Assembly: GCA_004380135.1 (NCBI GenBank)
Contig: QXCR01000015.1
Span: 335,724-399,723, forward strand
DNA length: 64,000 bases
DNA from: Stemphylium vesicarium
Taxonomy: Eukaryota; Ascomycota; Dothideomycetes; Pleosporales; Pleosporaceae
Direction: 5' to 3'
Position numbers and translations under genes: made by a program. How positions within the stretch are numbered: the stretch's first letter is position 1; each line of letters opens with the position of its first letter. Below are positions 10,761 to 21,920 of this stretch, piece by piece. Below the pieces are notes generated by a model. It was not told the origin of the DNA, made no database searches, and saw only the letters and a list, made by a program, of their open reading frames with translations.

Positions 10761-13700
10761 CTACTTCCTCCCAATGAGCTTACTCAACCCACTCTTCTTC
10801 TTACTTTTCTCACGCTCCGTTTCCTCTTTCTCGCGCGCATCTTCAGCGGCGCGCTCGTCCTTTGTTGGCACGCGCGGCTGGTCCGCGAAGCGGATACCAG
10901 GCGTACGAGGCATGTTGGGTGAGAGCGTCTTCTGAGATTTTTCGGCAGACGCGGATCGTGGGTGGTGGTGAGTGCCACGGCCTGTTTCGAGAGGGTCACC
11001 GGTTTCTATTTCGTCTTCAGATTCGGATTCCGGGGTGTCGTCGTTGCCTACACCGAGGGCACCGAGACGGCGCTTGCGCTCTGCGGCTGTTTCGCCTTCG
11101 AAGCCGTCTTCTTCCGCTGCCTCTCTTGCTCGTGACGGCTGGGCTGCTGAAGTAGTGTCGCGAGGGCCTTGGCTGGGTGATTGCTCAGCTGCTTGTCGGC
11201 GGCGTCGCTCTGCGGCTGTTTCGCCGCTTTGGCCGTACGAGTAGTTCTCTAAGTCCTGGCGTACGGGGTGGAAAGGGACGTGTTGGTCGTTACTGTCCAC
11301 AAGTGTCAAGCCTTCTGGGCCACGCGCGTGTCCTACTTCGCCCGCTGCAGGAGATTCAACCTTTTGAAGCTCAGCCTCGCCTTCTTCGCCGACAACAGGA
11401 GGTACGTTGGCCTGCACTGAAGCCGCGCGGCGTCGCTGTTCTGCAGTGTGATCCTTTGCGTCCTCGTGTGCGGCATGCTTGACAGCTTCGGGAACGTCGC
11501 TGCTTTGGACAAACTTGGCTCGGTCCTTGGGGTTCATTTGTGACATTTGCTGGATGAACTCCAACTTGCTCATGCGACGCCCGCCAGCCGTTACAGTGAA
11601 GCGGAGCAGATCGTCGTCTTCCTGTTCCTTGGCCGCTGCTTCTGCTGCTTTCTTCTTCTTGTTATTCGCGGTCTGCGTTCCAGAAGGTCCAGCTTGTTGA
11701 GCATTAGGGACTCCCATGTGAGTACCCATGCGCTTCAGACTCTGCACGGCACGGCTTGAAGACTCCACCATTGATTGGCCACGAGGGTTTACCGGCCTGC
11801 CATCTTTTCCTTTCTTGGGTGCAGTCGGGATGTCGTACTTCTTCAAAACCTCACCATCCTCGTCTTCAACAATGATGGTATTACCATACTGATACGCAAG
11901 AGCGGGACCGGGCTTGTGAGCAGGCTTCTCAGCCTGGGGGGGTTCCGCAGCCTTCGCATCCTTTTGTGCACGTCCTGAGAAGCTTTGCATCCGGTTGCGC
12001 CAAGTTTTGTGAGGATGTTCGACGGCTTTCTCAACTTGGCCCGGTGCTTGTTCAAGCGAACCACCATGTTCCTTTTGAGATACGCCCTGTTCAACGTCCT
12101 TCTGTCTCATGAGCTCATTCCCCCTCTCAATATCGTGTCTCCGTCTCTCTAGGCCATGTTCGCCATGGCTATCTCTCATACCCAGAACATTGCCTTCTTT
12201 GTCTTCGAAAACAGTCTCATGGCCTTCCTGATATATCTCCTCTTCAGGCTGCCTGAACTTCATCTTCTCTTTTCCACTGGAGGAGCTGTCACTGGATATG
12301 GCCATGGCGTCGGCGAATGTGTCGGTATCTTCTCCCGGTGGTATCGCCTCTGCCTTCTCCTCGTCACGTCTGTTGGGTGCGATAGCAGACTGTGAAATGG
12401 GTCCACCAGGACCCTTACCAACATCCCATCTTCTTCCTCGGCTTGTAGGCTTTACAGAGTTCGAACGACTTTCAGTATCTTCCTCCTTCTGGCGGCGCAA
12501 AAATGAGCCACCAAAGCCTGTAGCTGTTGCGAGGTCCGACTTTTCATCGAATGACGATTCGGAGGGGCGACGAGCCATGGAAGATCTGGAGCGTGATTGA
12601 ATGCGGGGTAGGCGGTCCATCCAGCCAGGTCCGTTTTCGTTGGCCTGTGTGTAGGACATGGAAATCGTGAGAGTGTTGATGCGTTTGCCGAGGGTGAAGA
12701 CAGCAATGGAACTGCCGTGAACAATGATACTAACAATGACCAAGAAACATGTAATCGGCCATATAGTCTCAATGATGTTAAGATGCTCAGACCCCTCCTC
12801 TCCCGGTTTGGGCAGTTCGGCCAGCGGGGATGTGGTGTCAGTTTCCAGCTCAGCTCGGGCAAGGATAGCAACGAACAAGCCACCGACACCAATGGGCCCA
12901 AAGTGTCCGGCGAAAGAAGCCTCGCGCCATGTTTTGAGATCGGGAATAACGGGTTTCAGCATTAACATGACGGGGATGCGGCGGAAGAAAAGTACCAGCA
13001 GACCAAGCACTACCAAACGCCAGGGCGACAATCCAATGCTCGGGGCATTGAAGAGCTCCCAGGGGATGATAGAGCCAAAGTAGACAAAGAAGGCCAAGTT
13101 GATGAGAAGGTCAATAACGTTGGAGACGTGAGACTCCTCCGTCTTCTCCAAGAACCAGCCATCGTTGGAGAAACCTACACCACAAGCAAATCCTATGAGC
13201 AGGTCATCCATGCCCAGAAGCGCGCCTGAGCCAGCACAAAATAGGGCCAGCACAAAGTAGAATACGAGGAAACTCTCTCGGTCAATCAGATCGCGCTCAT
13301 GAGCCCACCTAATAGCACGTCTGGCAATGTATCCAACGACAACGCCATAGATAGCGCCAAAGATGCACTCATACAGAATTGTAATGCAGAACCAGTGGAA
13401 AGCGACCGTGCTGGCATCGGGACGGTAATGAATGAGGTAGATGGCCAGGTAAACGAAGGGAAAGGCCATGCCGTCGTTGCAACCAGATTCACAGGATAGT
13501 AAATCTCGCAGATGCTTCGGGACTCGTTTAGCAAACTTGCCCTTACCAACGACGGACGAGGCCAAGACAGGGTCGGTGGCAGTGACACAAGCTGCAATGC
13601 AGAGACTGTCGAGCCAGTTGAGATGAGAGTTGAACAGGCCCCAGATGAACAGGCTAGTTATCAGCCAGCCAAAGGTCATGACTGGGAGGAGAAGCAGGAC

Positions 13701-14006
13701 GACAGACTTCCAGTGCTTCTCCATGTATGCGCGAGGCAACTCAACACCCACGGCGAAACATTGTACGACAAGGACGATGCGCGAAAACTCTAGAGTGATC
13801 AAGTCAACGTTGCCCCAGGTCGAAGGATCTATGAGGTTGGCTGCATGTGGTCCAAAAATGATACCACAGATAGTAGCGACCGTAGCTTCACCAATGTACA
13901 GGCGTTCTTTGATCACGGAAGAACAGAGCATAAACAAGCTGGTGAAGCCTCCCAAGATCAGGTAAACCAGGTGCGGCTTGGTGATGGAGAGGTGATCCCA
14001 CGCCAT
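10761..14006 (-). CDS. NHA1: Plasma-membrane Na+(K+)/H+ antiporter, Nha1 family
   Basis: This 1081-aa single-exon protein is a CPA1-type exchanger that exports Na+ or K+ in exchange for H+ and contributes to pH and salt homeostasis. The first about 430 residues hold roughly a dozen hydrophobic segments. They include the family signatures FAVGVELPRAYM, CVTATDPVLASSVV (the TDP ion-site region), SCESGCNDGMAFPF (the ND motif) and FGPIGVGGLF. The remaining about 650 residues form the long hydrophilic cytosolic tail characteristic of fungal Nha1 proteins. The tail is rich in Glu, Lys and Ser and ends in a Lys-rich segment. Within it the motif TAAER(R/K)RR occurs at about residues 926 and 970, with a relative (TAEQRRR) near 852. 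Length and architecture are as expected for the family. Confidence 0.93.
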   Translation of the reverse strand: MAWDHLSITKPHLVYLILGGFTSLFMLCSSVIKERLYIGEATVATICGIIFGPHAANLIDPSTWGNVDLITLEFSRIVLVVQCFAVGVELPRAYMEKHWKSVVLLLLPVMTFGWLITSLFIWGLFNSHLNWLDSLCIAACVTATDPVLASSVVGKGKFAKRVPKHLRDLLSCESGCNDGMAFPFVYLAIYLIHYRPDASTVAFHWFCITILYECIFGAIYGVVVGYIARRAIRWAHERDLIDRESFLVFYFVLALFCAGSGALLGMDDLLIGFACGVGFSNDGWFLEKTEESHVSNVIDLLINLAFFVYFGSIIPWELFNAPSIGLSPWRLVVLGLLVLFFRRIPVMLMLKPVIPDLKTWREASFAGHFGPIGVGGLFVAILARAELETDTTSPLAELPKPGEEGSEHLNIIETIWPITCFLVIVSIIVHGSSIAVFTLGKRINTLTISMSYTQANENGPGWMDRLPRIQSRSRSSMARRPSESSFDEKSDLATATGFGGSFLRRQKEEDTESRSNSVKPTSRGRRWDVGKGPGGPISQSAIAPNRRDEEKAEAIPPGEDTDTFADAMAISSDSSSSGKEKMKFRQPEEEIYQEGHETVFEDKEGNVLGMRDSHGEHGLERRRHDIERGNELMRQKDVEQGVSQKEHGGSLEQAPGQVEKAVEHPHKTWRNRMQSFSGRAQKDAKAAEPPQAEKPAHKPGPALAYQYGNTIIVEDEDGEVLKKYDIPTAPKKGKDGRPVNPRGQSMVESSSRAVQSLKRMGTHMGVPNAQQAGPSGTQTANNKKKKAAEAAAKEQEDDDLLRFTVTAGGRRMSKLEFIQQMSQMNPKDRAKFVQSSDVPEAVKHAAHEDAKDHTAEQRRRAASVQANVPPVVGEEGEAELQKVESPAAGEVGHARGPEGLTLVDSNDQHVPFHPVRQDLENYSYGQSGETAAERRRRQAAEQSPSQGPRDTTSAAQPSRAREAAEEDGFEGETAAERKRRLGALGVGNDDTPESESEDEIETGDPLETGRGTHHHPRSASAEKSQKTLSPNMPRTPGIRFADQPRVPTKDERAAEDAREKEETEREKSKKKSGLSKLIGRK

Positions 14007-16076
14007 GATGAAGCGCGACTAGTCCTGCCTCTGTGTGTATTCCCGAGTCCGCCTGGATGGTATTCGCGCTTATGCGAAAACGTGTACGAGATGGCGCGAA
14101 CGGTGGTTCAGCGCGATGGTGGCGCGGTGTATGTGAAGGAGGGTCTCGCGAGCGGAGGGCGCGTTATGTAGGTAGGATGGAGGAACCGGTATCGCCGCGT
14201 TGTCGAGAAGGTCGGCCAAAGGAAGAGAGAGATGGTTCCGACACCGAATTCATGTATATGATAGGATCCGCCCAGACGCCGGTCCTTCACTGCCCTATAT
14301 GGCGAATGACGTTGGCCTTAGTTTTGTGGGCCCGGGGAAGAAAGCGCGATCCGCCTTTATGTCGTGGGAAAGCCTGTGGTTGCGACGGGTCAGTAAAAAG
14401 AGGTTTGGTAGAAACAGTAGAAAATCAAGAAAACCCAAGCCTTTGGTTTGCGAGAACAAGTTCGTCTCGGCAGATGCAGCCGAAAGCTTGGGTGGTGCGC
14501 GCGCCTGGCGGTCGGGTATCAACCAGACTTTCACACTCACTCTTCACGCGCCAAGTACAGAAGTCAATGCCGCGATTTCCGTTGACCCGCTGGCAATTGC
14601 GCGTCGCAAGGCTTCGTTGGGGCAGTTTTGCTTGACCGCACGGCAACGGCAGGCACTGAGATTATAATGCGATTATGGTTCTGCGAAACTAAAGCGCTTG
14701 GTACTTGGCAATGACGTTGGTTTGGCCCGGGGTGAATGGTTATCGCCTAACCGGACGCCACAGATACAGAAGCCTCAACGTCTTTTTGAGAGACGTTGCC
14801 CACAATTTACCGAGAGACTTGCCGATTATCGATGGGCTTAAGCAGCTGGCAGCGTTGTGAAAAAAAAAAAGTTTGGAGTTTGGAGTTCAGCAGCCATAGC
14901 TAGGTGCTCTTTCTTCTGTCAACAGATGCTTGTGGACGGGGCCGGAACGCAATTCGCGCCGATACCTATCTGGGCCGCCTCATCAGCCGTGCCAACTGCT
15001 GTACCCAAGCCTTGAACACTCTCGCTCTCGCTTTCCGTTGTGCATCTCTTCGCCCTCCAAGCACCGCATCTTCTAGGCGTAGGGCCACCTGACGAGGTAT
15101 CCTGCACGTTGCCCATCACATGATGCCCGTGTATGCAAGTCTTTGCATTGTATCTGCACGAAAGCCGATCAGCGAAACGCAGTCAGGAAAGATCGTTGGG
15201 TCGTGTCTGGCTGCACGACACGACTCGCGGGGCTACCGTCACTTGGCAAGCGGAGCCGTCCAGCTTGCGTACAGTAGACATGAGTGAACCCAAGGGGACG
15301 CAGGAGATAAAAGCAGCCGCCGTGTGGAGTACCTAGATACTCATCTCATGATTCTTGAGTGCTGCAGCCGCGATATACTCGTATCCAGCACCAGCAAAGC
15401 AGGTCGGATTGCATGCAAGAACATATGCAGGTGATCCTTAGGCATCCAATCCATGTGGGGTGCGGATGGGTGGAAGACGCAAGTCAAGCCACACCGCGCC
15501 TCACCAAGCTCCGGAAACAAGCCTCTGGACCCGCGTCAATGTATCTGACATGCACACCACCATTCGTATGAACGCCGATGTCGGCAAACATTGACGGAAA
15601 ATTCTTGAAGAGCAATGAAATTGCACCACTATGTCTTCAGCGCCGTGCCACGAGAGAGCTCGAAAAAATTATCGGGTCGAGACGTCGAGACCCTTCTCCA
15701 GGTGGTGTGCTCCACAGTACCTAAATATGTACCAATGTACAGATACATGAACACCCAGGACGCACACACGCGGTCCGAATGCCAACATGTACAATGACGA
15801 CGGTCTCTATTTTCAAAACTCACTACACCTGTCAAGATCCCCAAGATCATCTACGATCTCAACAGCCGGCCATGTTTCGCTAGTCCAACCCAACACCCAT
15901 GCACTGGTCGACAAGACACAGGACCGACCACTCTCCTATCCTAACCCAAACCACTGTCGGAAAGTAACAACCAAGTCAGGTAGCAACTCTCTTGGACAGT
16001 CAATTAATCAATCGGAGATTCAACCAACAACATACCAAGCCCGCCATCTCCAGATCCACAATCTAACCTCAGCACC

Positions 16077-16241
16077 ATGACAACCGACACTACCATAGCA
16101 ACGACCCTGCCTCAGCATCTAGCCCTACAGATCACCATCTTCCACCGTTCACTCCACAAAAATCTCCACATACGTCAGTTACCCAGCAACGGCCTTGACC
16201 CCCGACTCAAGATCCCCCGTCTCGCATATCTCACGCTTTAA
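16077..16241 (+). CDS. Possible small ORF, 54 codons
   Basis: An ATG in good context (CACCATGAC) follows a C/A-rich, leader-like sequence of about 100 bases. It opens a 54-codon frame (MTTDTTIATTLPQHL...) ending in TAA at 16239. No domain or signal peptide is visible. A GT-rich segment (CATACGTCAGT) inside it could equally be a donor site of a longer spliced gene. It is listed only because the leader context is gene-like. Confidence 0.2.
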   Translation: MTTDTTIATTLPQHLALQITIFHRSLHKNLHIRQLPSNGLDPRLKIPRLAYLTL

Positions 16242-16310
16242 CTTCCTCTCCAGGATCTCACCTGCGTAAGGTAGTCAAACAAGGAATAAGGCAGCACGAA
16301 GTGAGCAACG

Positions 16311-16329
16311 CAAGCAAGCAAGCAAGCAA
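16311..16329. repeat. Short (CAAG)n tandem repeat
   Basis: Nearly five uninterrupted copies of the tetranucleotide CAAG in non-coding sequence. Confidence 0.8.
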
Positions 16330-17568
16330 ACGACACCCTGCCGATGTCTTGCAGCACGAAAGACAAGCATGTACGATGTTTACCTTGAGACGGCTGGGGT
16401 TGCGCAAGACCAAGGGCCCAACAGGGATATAGCATGTAGTAATCCAAAACGAGGATCATGCTTACAGTGCAGTGCCAGCCCATGTAAGAAAACGTGAGTA
16501 AGCGAGTCGCTTGATACGATCGTAGAGGATACCAATCTCGTTTATCTAAGCGCTTAGATCGGAGTGGTGTTCTTTTTTTTTCTTGATGCTCCAGCACGGG
16601 CGGGTGGTTATGTGGGTTACCACACTGGGCGAATGCGTGTTGGTGCGCGTACGTGGACTTTTCCTCTGGTGGAGAAGAAATAGCGAGAACATCAAAGGAA
16701 GAACCTGGGTTGTTGTCGCTACTACTGCTGCTGTCAGGCAAGGGTTGTCAAAGTAAGAATATTTCTTTCGTTGAGGCGCGATACGCAGCGAAAAATCGCG
16801 ACTCCAATAACGATGTTTTGGTGGTTGATCGTACATGAGGCAAAAGTAGCTGAGTGGCTGGCTTACCTACTGGATACTACCACACACGATCAGATGAGAA
16901 TCACGAACGGCACGACATGTACGTCATATTTTGTGAGGCGCACACCGACGAAGCCCTTTTTCTTGTTTGAATCGGTCCGAGGTGCAACATCACATCACAG
17001 GACACGCACTTGGAAAGCGAAAACAGGGCCATTTACATGAGATGTGGTTGAATATTCGCCTTTAGGCAGAAAAAGATGTAGGTCCGAGATGAATATTTAC
17101 AGCCGTTTGGTCAACGAGATTGAAGATGGTAAATGGTGAACTAATGAATCATGTTATTCTTTACGAATGCTTCGCTTTCAAGGTGTAACCCGCCGGAAAA
17201 GAAAGAATAAAAAAGACCAAAACAAGCCCAGTGCCGGCGACCGATGAAACACGCCAGTTAAAAAAGGCATTATCCCAGCAACCCCCAAACGCGCGAGCTC
17301 AGCAACATATGCGAACCCAGTAGGTAAACGATGCGAGGAAAATAAAAGAAGGAGATCGAAAATTAGAGATATGCGCAGAGAGAGATCTTTTTCCTTGTAC
17401 ACCCATGTTCCCCCTTCCATGACAGGAACTGCCCCCAGACGATGTTAAATGCACAGGCCACGCCTGAAAGCGTTGCGAGAGAAAATGTTCGTGAGATAAA
17501 AGTGTATATGCATGAACGTGAAAATGCGTAACGCGTCGTGACATCATGATAATGATTCGTCGTTTGCT

Positions 17569-20054
17569 TTAATGGCCGACGGGAAGCCATGTTCTCCTTT
17601 CGTCCATACTGCGGGCCGTGCGACCTCCCGGCGTCAGAGGAATTTCGACGCGGGCGCGATCGTTGCGCTCGGGATCGCTGTCGGAATCGTATGCGTCTGA
17701 TAAGCGGGAGAAGTAATCTGCCAACCCGTTGGTGGGAGAGGCGATAGTTTCGTATAGAGGTGGTGGCGTCTCTAGTGGTGGCGGAGGTTCTATTTCGGAG
17801 AATGCTGGTGGGTTGAATGAGGGTACGCGCATAAGATGAATGGGTCGCTGCACGGTGGAGTCGTTCGGTCCACCAATGTGTGCTGCTTGCGGCCGAGTGA
17901 GTGCTGGTGGTGTGGGTAATGGTGGTTCTGTAAACCCTCTTGGGCGACCCATAGTACTCAAGGTTGGCACAAAGCCTTGTGGAGAGGTGCGACGAGCGGG
18001 TGCATTGGGACATCCGCACTCAGGTATCCGTGCTCCACCCATTGCGGGCTCAGGTGACGAGTAGGCCGGAAGTGCTGTGTTCGCTTGTGTAGCTTGACAC
18101 GAGAGGATGTGGAAGGGAGAGTCAATTGAAATCTCAAAGTGTCGTCGTTTCGACGGATCATTTGCGTCCGGTTTCGAAAGGCGCATGACAAGCTAGCGGG
18201 CTGTTAGTGTGTGTGACGGTAAAACGCAAGATTGAACTAACCTTTATCCAATGATGCACCTGTATGTTCTGGTACGTGGTGTCGAAGTGCAACCTTGACG
18301 TCTTGTCCTTCTCTTTGAGGTTGTGGCAGCTTGGCAGTTGCACGTTGAACTCCATCTCAGTAGGTCCAATGTTCGCATCTGCGCCAAGATCACCCAGGAG
18401 ATTGGTAGGATCTTCTACTGGTACATCTTCGCCCCGAGAAGCGGCCGCTCGTTGGTCGTATGGAACACCACCGCCTGAAACTATCCGCATGGTGCTACCA
18501 GGGAAGGTACTCGTTGGTGGGCCGTCTGCGCGTTTCTCGAAAAGCTGAACTTTGCGGACTGGCTCCATTCGGTGTACTCGCTTGTTGTTGCAGAAGTACT
18601 CGACATTCTCGGTGACAAACACTTTTATCCGATGACACTGGACCTTGGCCAACGGAGTGAGCTTGAACGCAATGGGCACCTGTGCACCAAGCGGGAATGA
18701 TTTGCCAGAAATTACAATGTCGTAATGTAATTGGTCTTCCCAGCTACGGCTAATGGCGATGGGCTCGACTTGCTCTAGTGAGCCTTCTGATGGTGCACGG
18801 ATGAGAGTAACTTCCTTTGATCCCACAAGGTTGGTGCGGAAAGCTCCAGCGCGCTCGACGGTAGCTTCTAGTTCGTACTTGACGGAACCAAGGTCGACAT
18901 CGATGGTTTCGGGAAGGTGGCTGTCTAGCGGCAGCTCGAAGTTGTACATGTACTCGCCAGGGTTGAATGTTCTGTAACCTTTCTGTGCCACCGAAGGGCC
19001 GCCTCCAGGGGTGTCACCTTTGCCGAAGCTTCGCGATTGGTTGACTTGGAGCGATAGCCGTTTTGCCTCTTTTGTCGTGAGGTTTAGGGAGGAGTTGTTG
19101 GGTGATCCAGTCAGGCCGTTGGTGCCGTTATATAGCTCCACGTGATCTGCGCCGGTGCCATTCTCTGCTGTGGGGAACTGAGAGTTGAAGAATGGCCAAG
19201 TGTGGCTCATGAGGGTGTCCACCTCTTCAAATTCGACCTTCTTTGGGGGAATACCTGAGAATGTTAGCATTGGAAATAATGCAACAAGTACAAAGTAACT
19301 CACCTTCTGGCCATTTGGTAGTGGCTTTTCCCCTAAATTTCAGGGTAATGGCCTTTAGCTTCGAAGGCTTGGTTATCTTTAAGCACAATGTACCGCGAAG
19401 CATAGCAGTGCTGCGCTCGGCGTGCTCAGCTTGCTCGAACCCCCGAAGGAAGAGAACAGGCTCAGTGAGCTGAACATTTACGCTCAAACCACCGCCTGAA
19501 GCCACTGGCTTTTCCTCGGTCACGGGTTTGACGCTGCTTATTATGTTTTTAGCAGAAACACGTCCGGAAGACCAATTCGACTCCGCTACTGAGGGTCTTG
19601 GCATGCCTGCGGCAGCCAACGTTCCGCCAATTGCGCCCACGGCGCTGCTGCCCGAGTTCCTCGTCAGGGACCTCATATCGCGATTCCGAGCCTCTGGAAC
19701 GGAAGCGACCGAGTTGCGGTTGCTGCTGTTGGCGCTGGTTGACGACCGTGGGGTGGATATATCTGTTGTTTCGGGGTTGGAAGAGAAGTGGTTGTCGATA
19801 AAGGATCGTAAGAAACGTTTTGCGCTTTCGCGTGGGACCGCCAGCTTTTCGGTGAAGTACGACGTGCTCGTCGTCTGCCGTCGCTGGCTGCGAAGTAGTG
19901 TAGGATCAGGGCCTACGTGCGCAATGTGAATGCGGTGAGGTCGTCGGTTACGACCTTGGAAGATGCCGCGGTAGGATCGTGTGGGGCTGTCTATGTGGTC
20001 GGGTATGTAACGTAAACGGCCACGGTCAGAGTATACAGCGTGGTACTCTGGCAT
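17569..20054 (-). CDS. Alpha-arrestin (ART/Rod1-Rog3/CreD-type) with PPxY motif
   Basis: Exons are complement(17569..18192, 18242..19254, 19304..20054), giving 795 aa. Both introns are 49 nt (GTGAGT...CAG and GTTAGT...TAG with CTAAC branch sites). Alpha-arrestins are adaptors that bring the Rsp5-type ubiquitin ligase to plasma-membrane transporters for endocytosis. The arrestin N-terminal fold spans about residues 195-370 (LSVNVQLTEPVLFLRG, LKAITLKFRGKATTKWPEG, then YNFELPLDSHLPETI). The C-terminal arrestin fold runs to about 600 (FPLGAQVPIAFKLTPLAK, VFVTENVEYF). In the tail, PPLY at about 732-735 is a PPxY WW-domain ligand, and LPAY at about 629-632 is a related LPxY motif. The first 190 residues are Ser-rich and probably disordered. 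Which ART paralog it is cannot be decided from the sequence alone. Confidence 0.88.
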
Positions 20055-21920
20055 AGCGACGATGCGTCAGTATATGTCAATGGCAGGTGATGGAGACGAA
20101 GGTTTGTTTTGCAAAGGCATGCATGGGGCGCGCGGTGTCTTATAGAGCGTGTATGGTGAAGATAGAGTATAGCAGGGCTTGTGCGACTCTTCAGAGTCAT
20201 GAGAGGGGTACAAAGAGTGTCTTGGTCAAGGCAACCTAACCAGGTTCCTTGTCGATGGTTTGGGAAGCGACGATGTGGGTTGGGCGCTACGAAGACAAAG
20301 GGCCCGACCACGGTGAAGGAAATGAGGCAAGGACTTACAAGCAGGAACAAGGTCTCAAAGTGCTTCGGTGAGCATAATGATGTGTAAATGGGATCAGCGC
20401 GACAGGCCACTGGAGTGTTGTGGAGCGGTGAAGTTGCCGGTACGTCGGAAGCGTGCGGGATTACCCTGTTGCTTCGCGTCTGCGCTGGCGATGGTGAAGA
20501 GTGCTTTGCCAGGTCAACAACGGCGAATAACAGGGACCTGCAGTGTTTTGAAGTGTGCCCAAACTAGCATGCAATCATGTTACGGGCGAGCATGTCAGAC
20601 TAAGCCAGGGCAGACGGCGAAAGTATGCCGGGGCACGATTGCAGGGAACCGACGGATGACGCGGACTTGCTGTGCTGTTGCTCGGCGGGGTCGCAGCACT
20701 AAGCCCACTGAAAGTGAAGGGATGGGCAACAGGCCTCTACAGCGGGAATAGTGTCGACAGTAATGGATGCGTCAAAGAATGCAAAAATCGGCGCGGAAGA
20801 GAATCCCGCGGCCCAAGTCGACCAGCAAGCGCATTATAGAGCCGTAGCTTGCGTGGACGGAGGCTCGGATGCATTACATCATGTTTAGCAACCAAGGGAT
20901 TACAAGGACTGGCCGCAGGAGTTAAATCTCAAATGCCATCTGCTTCTAGACCGTTTGGCGGCTAGCGACCGACTCACGGCGGCTTACCCGGCAAGGTACT
21001 GTGATCGACGACGGCCTTGGTTCGACGACTAAGCTGGCACGGACAGCCAACAGGGACGTCGATGACAAGAGAATTAAGTATGCGAGCGTGCGCACCTGAT
21101 GGGCGTCAGGATGGCTATGCCGCAACCATATCCGGGCGAGCCTATACCCGGCCATGGCGCAGTCGAGGTGCGATCAGATCGATGCGAGGACGCGGTCTTT
21201 TGAATACAGTGGTTCTCATGCAACTGGAGCCAGACATGACGGAGAAAAGTCCTGTTTCTTCATGCCCGGGCATCCCACGCTTGCGCCATCGCATGCATCT
21301 AAAGGCCAGTTGATCCAGTATCGGCAGGGCGTCAGCGTAATGCGTCCCACACGATGCCAGTGTCGTCGAAAGAAAAAATGCATCCTCGATGTGGTATTGA
21401 TCGTCGGCTGGGGTGCTGAATCTGGAGATACATCAACCGTGAGTGGATGCATGGCTGCAACCTCGAGGTTGCGCTATCGGCACCAGCAAAAGCTCGCTGC
21501 CACCTCAGCCCCCAGACACGCGATCTCAGGAACGAGGCGGTTCGTCATCACCCCCCATCCCTAGAGCCGTTCCGTGATGGCTGTGGTGGGTACTCGGTTG
21601 AAAGAAAAAGCTTTTTTTTCTGCGTGGCAACTGACTGGTGATCGTCTGGGGATCTCCAAGGCAGAGCGGAAGGAGCAGCGAGATGCCGCCGAGGCGAGGC
21701 GAAACATTTCCTGACCGACAAGTTCAGGGCGAGCGGGCGATGAGGCGAGACGGGTCACGTGATCTCGTCTGTGTCTGGCTTCCCCGCAACGCGTGTGAGA
21801 ATGGACTGGGCTTAGCTCCGACGCGCTCTCGACTCTCGGCGTTACGCATACGACACAGTCGATTGTGTATTCGGCCGACACTGTAATGGATGAAAACGAT
21901 GGAGGCTACGGTGCGCGAAC
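20055..21920. other. Divergent intergenic region between arrestin and DPB11
   Basis: No gene is supported in this 1.9 kb. The right end must hold the promoter of DPB11. It includes ACGCGT at 21789 and CACGTG near 21755. Scattered 60-140-codon frames lack features. Confidence 0.5.
21789..21794. promoter_or_regulatory. MluI cell-cycle box (ACGCGT) upstream of DPB11
   Basis: A perfect ACGCGT lies 127 bp upstream of the DPB11 start codon, with a near-match (GACGCGC) about 30 bp further on. ACGCGT is the core recognised by MBF/DSC1-type factors that drive G1/S transcription of replication genes in yeasts. Its use here is inferred from position only. Confidence 0.45.

Larger units (their letters stand above)
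14007..17568. other. Long intergenic region with no firmly supported gene
   Basis: 3.5 kb between two minus-strand genes. The first several hundred bases should hold the NHA1 promoter. Frames of up to 200 codons (for example plus 14033-14635 and minus 16238-16741) show no domain and look like chance. A pyrimidine-rich leader-like segment precedes a 54-codon frame at 16077, and a short CAAG repeat lies at 16311; both are listed separately. Confidence 0.5.

Noticed and set aside
14033..14635. 200-codon plus-strand frame upstream of NHA1
   Set aside because: Arg/Gly/Trp-rich random-looking sequence without domain; lies in the NHA1 promoter.
16238..16741. 167-codon minus-strand frame
   Set aside because: Contains hydrophobic patches but no coherent topology, includes the CAAG repeat in translation, and matches no family I know.
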